Source: Aerococcus sp. (GTDB lineage: Bacteria > Bacillota > Bacilli > Lactobacillales > Aerococcaceae). Taken from it: a DNA stretch of 56,546 nucleotides. Positions 52,061 to 56,546 of this stretch are shown here, piece after piece. The position numbers and the translations under genes were made by a program. Within the stretch, counting starts at the first letter, position 1. Every line of letters starts with the position of its first letter. Below the pieces are notes generated by a model. That model was not told the DNA's origin and ran no database searches. It worked only from the letters and a program-made list of their open reading frames with translations. The stretch is from the NCBI GenBank assembly GCA_022768285.1, contig JALEMJ010000008.1:1-56546 (forward strand), written 5' to 3'.

Positions 52061-52191
52061 ATCCAAGATCCTTTCTATCGGGTATCCTCCGTCAGTATAT
52101 CAAAAAAGCGCACGTTAAGCACTCAAAAGTCATGCGCATCGCGAGTATGATAAAATAAACTATTATGACATTTTTACAAAGGAGTAACGCC

Positions 52192-53373
52192 ATGACAGCA
52201 GTAGGTATTGATAAACTAGGTTTTTACACCGCACCGTATTACTTGGATATGACGGATCTCGCGCATGCGCGAAATGAAGATCCAAATAAATTTAAGATTG
52301 GTCTCGGTCAAGAGCAGCAGAGTGTGACACCTGTGACACAGGATGCCGTTACTTTAGCTGCGAATGCGAGCGAAGCGATTCTTGACGCCGATGATCGCGA
52401 TACCATTGATTTGGTGATTTTAGCGACGGAGAGCGGTGTGGATCAGTCGAAAGCAGGCGCTATCTATTTACATCATTTGCTCGGCATCCAGCCGCATGCG
52501 CGTGCCATTGAAGTAAAAGAGGCGTGCTACAGCGGAACGTACGGGCTACAAGCTGCATGCGACTACATCCATCGTCACCCTGAGCGTCGTGCATTAGTGG
52601 TTGCGTCTGATATTGCGCGGTACGGCATTGAAAGCGGTGGTGAGCCGACACAGGGGAGTGGTGCGGTTGCCATGATAGTCAGTGCCAACCCGCGAATTGC
52701 GGTTGTGAATGATGATGCTGTATTTACGGCGAAGGACATTATGGACTTCTGGCGTCCGAATTACAGCAGCACCGCGATGGTCGATGGCCATTATTCCAAT
52801 GAACAGTATCTCGCACAATTAGAGGATGTGTGGACAACGTATCAACAGGATACGCAACTCTCGCTTTCGGATTTTGAAGCGATTTGCTTCCACCTGCCAT
52901 ATACGAAGTTGGGGATAAAAGGGATGCGTACGTTGTTTGAAAAAGAAAACGCATCTGAAACGGATCAGACACGTTTGATGGCTAATTTTGAAATTAGTCG
53001 CTATTACAATCGCCATGTCGGTAATTTGTACACAGGATCGCTCTATCTCAGTTTAGTAAGCTTGTTAGCACGAACTGAGTCATTAACTGGTGGGGCACGT
53101 ATCGGGATGTACAGCTACGGTTCGGGTGCCATGAGTGAATTTTTCTCATTGATGCTTGTCGATGGCTTCCAACAGATGATTCCTCGCGATGCCATTGAAC
53201 AACTGTTAGCGACGCGTCAACAGGTTTCTGTCGAAGAATACGAGCAGTTATTCCGCGAAGCACGCCCGACAGATGGCAGTGACGTCACCTTTGATGCACA
53301 TAATGATGCGTCAGACTTCCGTTTACTGCGTATGGAGGGGCATCGCCCACATTATGGCCGAGAGAACGCTTAG
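52192..53373 (+). CDS. mvaS: hydroxymethylglutaryl-CoA synthase
   Basis: Condenses acetyl-CoA with acetoacetyl-CoA to HMG-CoA, the first committed step of the mevalonate pathway to isoprenoids. 393 residues; the active-site Cys112 is in VKEACYSGTYGLQ, the catalytic Glu80 in ILATESGVDQSK, and the His in CFHLPYTKLG. ATG 52192 follows AAAGGAG. It converges on mvaA, sharing a few bases at the stop codons, an arrangement common in streptococci and enterococci-like groups. No terminator separates the two. Confidence 0.96.
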   Translation: MTAVGIDKLGFYTAPYYLDMTDLAHARNEDPNKFKIGLGQEQQSVTPVTQDAVTLAANASEAILDADDRDTIDLVILATESGVDQSKAGAIYLHHLLGIQPHARAIEVKEACYSGTYGLQAACDYIHRHPERRALVVASDIARYGIESGGEPTQGSGAVAMIVSANPRIAVVNDDAVFTAKDIMDFWRPNYSSTAMVDGHYSNEQYLAQLEDVWTTYQQDTQLSLSDFEAICFHLPYTKLGIKGMRTLFEKENASETDQTRLMANFEISRYYNRHVGNLYTGSLYLSLVSLLARTESLTGGARIGMYSYGSGAMSEFFSLMLVDGFQQMIPRDAIEQLLATRQQVSVEEYEQLFREARPTDGSDVTFDAHNDASDFRLLRMEGHRPHYGRENA

Positions 53374-54665
53374 TGCGTTTGACGCCACTCGTTTAATATT
53401 TGAATTGCTTCATCTTCACTAACATGTGATGGATCTTTGAATTGGGCGCTGACCGGTTGAATTTCTTCCGGTGTAGCGCCTATTTTTGTAAGCAAAGTCC
53501 GCAATTGTAGGCGCATGTGCCCCTGTTGGATGCCCTCACTGACAAGCGCACGCAACGCAGCGAAATTCTGGGCGAGTCCCACCGCAGCGATAATTTGCAT
53601 CAATGTCTCAGCATTCGGGTGGCGTAAGAGCTCGTGGGCAATCTGTGCGGTTGGATGCACGCTGACCGAACCGCCGACTGTCCCAATCGGCAGTGGCAGA
53701 GTCAACGTACCGATGAGATTTTCATTAGTTGCATCGAGCGACCAGGTAGACAGTCCACGGTATTGGCCATCACGTGCTGCATAGGCGTGTGCGCCAGCTT
53801 CAATCGCGCGCCAATCGTTGCCGCTAGCTAATACCACCGCATCAATGCCATTCATAACCCCTTTATTATGTGTTGCTGCGCGGTAAGGGTCGACCTGTGC
53901 GAGTTCGGCTGCTTTCACAATGCGTTCAGAAATACGCAGATCTGCCGGGTCGTTATCGAGTAATTCGATAGGAATGGTAGCTCTGGCAGTGACCAAACTT
54001 TCAGTTGCTAGATTGGAAAGAATTGCCATTAATACTTCAGTTTTATGCATCAAAAGAGACTCGAATTGCGCAACTAAATACTGCCCTGTGGCTTCAAGCA
54101 TGGTGTTGAGTGTATTCGCGCCCATGGCTTCTTTCGTATCGACGGCGAGGTAGAGGGTATAAAATTCTCCCTTGTATGCATGTGTGACGTTGACCGCACC
54201 ACCACCGCGCTTAATGAGACTCGGCTTGGTTTCATTAGCCACTGCGAGGATATCTGCTAGGTGGGTATCAATCCATGGATCGAGCGCTTCAGTATCTGCT
54301 TTCGAAATATTTGTGAAAGCGAGTTGGCCAATCATTTGGCGTGAGTGTACGGTTGTCTGAATACCGCCATTACTGCGCATAAAGCGCGCACCATTGCTGG
54401 CAGCTGCGATGACACTTGGTTCTTCGATCGCCATAGGTACCACATATTCATCACCGTTAATGAGAAAATGTGGGGCTACACCGAACGGCAGGGCATAGCG
54501 ACCGATCACATTTTCGACCATCTGATCAGCCATTGGAACTGAAAGTGACTCGCCGTGCATCAATTCGTTGTATTGTGTCTCATTAATTAGCCGATTGTCC
54601 TTGAGCAACTGCAGACGCTCGGCATGTGTTTTTTGGTAGAAATGATGGAAAAGTTGACTATCCAT
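53370..54665 (-). CDS. mvaA: hydroxymethylglutaryl-CoA reductase, class II
   Basis: Reduces HMG-CoA to mevalonate. 431 residues with ENVIGRYALPFGVAPHFLING near 50-70, AIEEPSVIAAASNGAR near 80 (catalytic Glu), HNKGVMNGIDAVVLASGNDWRAIEAGAHAYAAR near 262-294 (Lys, Asp, and dinucleotide binding) and PLPIGTVGGSVSVHP near 325. The class II type is the bacterial form. It starts with ATG 54665 after GGGAGG. Confidence 0.96.
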   Translation of the reverse strand: MDSQLFHHFYQKTHAERLQLLKDNRLINETQYNELMHGESLSVPMADQMVENVIGRYALPFGVAPHFLINGDEYVVPMAIEEPSVIAAASNGARFMRSNGGIQTTVHSRQMIGQLAFTNISKADTEALDPWIDTHLADILAVANETKPSLIKRGGGAVNVTHAYKGEFYTLYLAVDTKEAMGANTLNTMLEATGQYLVAQFESLLMHKTEVLMAILSNLATESLVTARATIPIELLDNDPADLRISERIVKAAELAQVDPYRAATHNKGVMNGIDAVVLASGNDWRAIEAGAHAYAARDGQYRGLSTWSLDATNENLIGTLTLPLPIGTVGGSVSVHPTAQIAHELLRHPNAETLMQIIAAVGLAQNFAALRALVSEGIQQGHMRLQLRTLLTKIGATPEEIQPVSAQFKDPSHVSEDEAIQILNEWRQTH

Positions 54666-54780
54666 AATAAACCTCCCTATCTAGTGTGTCGTGCTCAGTA
54701 TAACAAATTCTCATCGAATACGACTCCTCGTACGACTGGTGTCTATGCTAAAATAGAACAAACTAATGGAGGTGAATAGC

Positions 54781-55314
54781 TTGAGTGAAAAGCAATTACT
54801 CGATGTCAATGATATGAAACGCGCATTGACACGTATGACGTATGAAATTCTTGAACGTAATCACGGGACCGACAATTTAGCGATTGTCGGCATCAAAACG
54901 CGCGGAGAGGTGCTGGCACAGTGGATTCAGGGGCGCCTTTATGAATTAGAAGGTGTCGAAGTTCCACTCGGCGTATTGGATATTCGTGGCTATCGGGATG
55001 ATCAGGATGGCGTACGTGATATTAAAATTTCTAAAGACGCATCCGATATTGAATTTGACGTCAATAATAAGCACGTTTTTATCGTTGATGATGTGCTGAT
55101 GACCGGGCGCACGATCCGCTCAGCGATGGATGCTTTAATTGATTACGGTCGTCCAAGTAAAGTATCATTGGTCACGTTAATTGACCGCGGGCATCGTGAA
55201 TTACCGATTCGTCCAGACATTGTCGGAAAAAATATACCAACAAATATCAACGAATCTGTCCATGTTTACGTGCCGTCAATTGACGATAAAACCGGTGCCT
55301 TTTTATCACAATAA
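54781..55314 (+). CDS. pyrR: PyrR: pyrimidine attenuation regulator / uracil phosphoribosyltransferase
   Basis: Binds the pyr mRNA in the presence of UMP to cause termination, and can make UMP from uracil and PRPP. 177 residues with the PRPP loop VFIVDDVLMTGRTIRSAMDAL near 93-113 and GVLDIRGYRDD near 65. The start is probably TTG 54781, 7 bp after GGAGGTG; an in-frame ATG at 54766 lies on that ribosome site. No pyr biosynthesis gene follows; a terminator and a surface-protein gene come next, so it would act in trans. Confidence 0.94.
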   Translation: MSEKQLLDVNDMKRALTRMTYEILERNHGTDNLAIVGIKTRGEVLAQWIQGRLYELEGVEVPLGVLDIRGYRDDQDGVRDIKISKDASDIEFDVNNKHVFIVDDVLMTGRTIRSAMDALIDYGRPSKVSLVTLIDRGHRELPIRPDIVGKNIPTNINESVHVYVPSIDDKTGAFLSQ

Positions 55315-55319
55315 TGTAT

Positions 55320-55357
55320 AACCCTTTATTTCCAAAGCTAGAAATGAAGGGTTTTAT
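55320..55357 (+). terminator. terminator after pyrR
   Basis: AACCCTTTATTTC (55320-55332) pairs with GAAATGAAGGGTT (55341-55353), with one G-U pair, followed by TTA. Confidence 0.8.
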
Positions 55358-55368
55358 TATGAGTTATA

Positions 55369-55417
55369 TTGAAAACGCTAACTTATTATGTTAGGATATG
55401 CAAGGAAACGGTTTAAT
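55369..55417 (+). promoter_or_regulatory. two cre-like (CcpA) sites upstream of the GH101 gene
   Basis: TTGAAAACGCTAACTT (55369-55384) fits the cre consensus at all but one specified position, and AAGGAAACGGTTTAAT (55402-55417) at all but two. Both are within 75 bp of the start codon, so carbon catabolite repression is likely. Confidence 0.55.
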
Positions 55418-55443
55418 AATGTTTAATTTTGTTAGGAGGAGTA

Positions 55444-56546
55444 ATGACTATGGTCAGTCGTAATAATTCCTGGTTACGGGTAGCGCGTATGCGTGATAAG
55501 CGTCAGCGTTTTGCGGTCAAACGTTTATCGATTGGCGTTGTTTCCGTATTCGTCGGCTCAATTTTTGCTTTGTCAAGTCAACAGGCGCAAGCAGCAGAAA
55601 TAGCCGCTGAGACACCAGCAGATAGTACCGCTGAAGTATCAGATCTGGCAACACCAGGGGATAGCGAGAACACTGAAGTTACTGACGGTGAAGATGGGTC
55701 ATCAGCAGTAAATGATGTGGAACCTGAAGCAGAAGAAGCAACGGAAGATGCGCATAGCACAGATGTATCCGCGAATAGTGATACGCAAGCACCAGTTAAA
55801 GAAATAAAGGATGTGGAGGTAGAGAAAGCTGGAAAGGCCGCAACGCCTAAGCGAACTGTGACCTATGATACTGATAAACAACCGGTCGAAGATAAGCAAG
55901 CAGACGAAGTCGTAATCGGTAATGAACAATTACAAGCAGTTATCGATACGCATTTTCCACGCGTGAAGGAATACACCTACAAGGGAGACTACTTCCAAGG
56001 TGCGGTGAACGAATTTAACGTGATCGCAGTGAACGATGCGCTAGTTACGCCAGAAGTTGAATTTGAACAAATCGACGAAAAGACCGCGCACTACAAGATG
56101 TCCATCTTGGACGAAGCTAAGAATATCAATGCATCCTTGACGGTGGAATTGGCAGTCGACAAGAATGCGTTGAAATTCAAAGTTATCGAACTACAAAACC
56201 ACAATGATGTTGTACCAGGTGAAACGATTGATGACACTTCTAAATTGTTAGAAATCATCGCTTTCCCTGACTACTTGATTTCCATCTCCAATGAAGAAGA
56301 AGGCGCACACTTTGATGGTGCTAAGATGTCCGTAAATACGCACCAATCCGGAGACCACCACTTCGATATCAATGGTCAAATCTCAAACAACGATCTTGGT
56401 GGTTACATGTACGGTTTCTTAACCAACGGAAACACCAGTGCCGGGGTTTGGACCAACTCACAATTTGGTATTGATTACACACGTTTAACCGTAGCACAGC
56501 AGGATGCTAATGTCGGTATTCTTGCTTCACCATACTACTACCAACG
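55444..56546 (+). CDS. GH101 endo-alpha-N-acetylgalactosaminidase with YSIRK-type signal (5' part, runs off the window)
   Basis: The frame stays open to the end of the window (367 residues seen). Residues 20-50 are a YSIRK-type signal (RFAVKRLSIGVVSVFVGS), used by wall-anchored proteins of Gram-positive cocci. An acidic, Ala/Thr/Glu-rich linker follows up to about 140. From about 140 the sequence follows the mutarotase-like domain of GH101 enzymes: FPRVKEYTYKGDYFQGA, LISISNEEEGAHFDGAKMSVNT and GGYMYGFLTNGNTSAGVWTN. GH101 releases Gal-beta-1,3-GalNAc from mucin-type O-glycans. The catalytic domain and any LPXTG anchor lie beyond the window. GTTAGGAGGAG precedes ATG 55444. Confidence 0.88.
   Translation, partial: MTMVSRNNSWLRVARMRDKRQRFAVKRLSIGVVSVFVGSIFALSSQQAQAAEIAAETPADSTAEVSDLATPGDSENTEVTDGEDGSSAVNDVEPEAEEATEDAHSTDVSANSDTQAPVKEIKDVEVEKAGKAATPKRTVTYDTDKQPVEDKQADEVVIGNEQLQAVIDTHFPRVKEYTYKGDYFQGAVNEFNVIAVNDALVTPEVEFEQIDEKTAHYKMSILDEAKNINASLTVELAVDKNALKFKVIELQNHNDVVPGETIDDTSKLLEIIAFPDYLISISNEEEGAHFDGAKMSVNTHQSGDHHFDINGQISNNDLGGYMYGFLTNGNTSAGVWTNSQFGIDYTRLTVAQQDANVGILASPYYYQ

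Noticed and set aside
1-56546. CRISPR arrays, tRNA genes, insertion sequences, phage or plasmid origins
   Set aside because: No direct-repeat arrays with spacers, tRNA cloverleaf patterns, transposase motifs or integrase genes were seen by reading; a tRNA or IS search program would settle it.

Overview
The window looks like chromosome of a low-to-moderate GC Gram-positive coccus of the order Lactobacillales, perhaps Aerococcaceae or a close relative. The family-level guess is weak. The order rests on AGGAGG-type ribosome sites, a mevalonate pathway (mvaS, mvaA), PyrR, LCP, DegV and DhaKLM proteins, paired Opp systems with lipoprotein receptors, and a YSIRK-type surface protein.

Layout. 1-272: 3' end of a 23S rRNA gene, 5S rRNA and terminator. 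390-4330: galM divergent from galKT. 4353-6801: gntR, flavodoxin and M29 aminopeptidase on the minus strand. 7054-9700: map, an LCP cell-wall ligase and coaD. 9770-11640: a decayed peptide-regulation or bacteriocin-like patch, with small membrane proteins, a LytTR regulator split by a TAG codon, and a remnant peptide frame overlapping a possible immunity gene. 11921-15162: guaC, degV, a NUDIX hydrolase and a degenerate CpsB-like protein. 15225-17185: CpsC and a CpsD tyrosine kinase without capsule genes, and an unknown protein. 17334-23743: permease, nth, trhO, GNAT, two helical proteins (one with TPRs) and an aminotransferase.

23990-27945 is the highlight: an AT-rich island that reads as a microcin C-like peptidyl-nucleotide antibiotic cluster. 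A consensus promoter drives a 33-residue peptide ending in Asn. A hairpin-plus-T-tract attenuator follows, then a ThiF/MccB-like adenylating enzyme, two unknown proteins and an ABC exporter.

27949-49852: alr, pepQ and a large oligopeptide-uptake region. It holds Opp system 1 (DFBC) followed by three related receptors, the middle one a pseudogene; then two further OppA paralogues with rpiA between them; then Opp system 2 (BCDF). Several CodY-box-like sites lie upstream of the receptor genes. 49898-55314: dhaKLM, mvaS facing mvaA, and pyrR. The window ends inside a secreted GH101 endo-alpha-N-acetylgalactosaminidase gene preceded by cre-like sites.

Taken together the genes suggest a host-associated bacterium living on peptides and mucin-type glycans: Opp transporters with peptidases, GH101 with GalM/GalK/GalT, and a horizontally acquired Trojan-horse-type antibiotic cluster.
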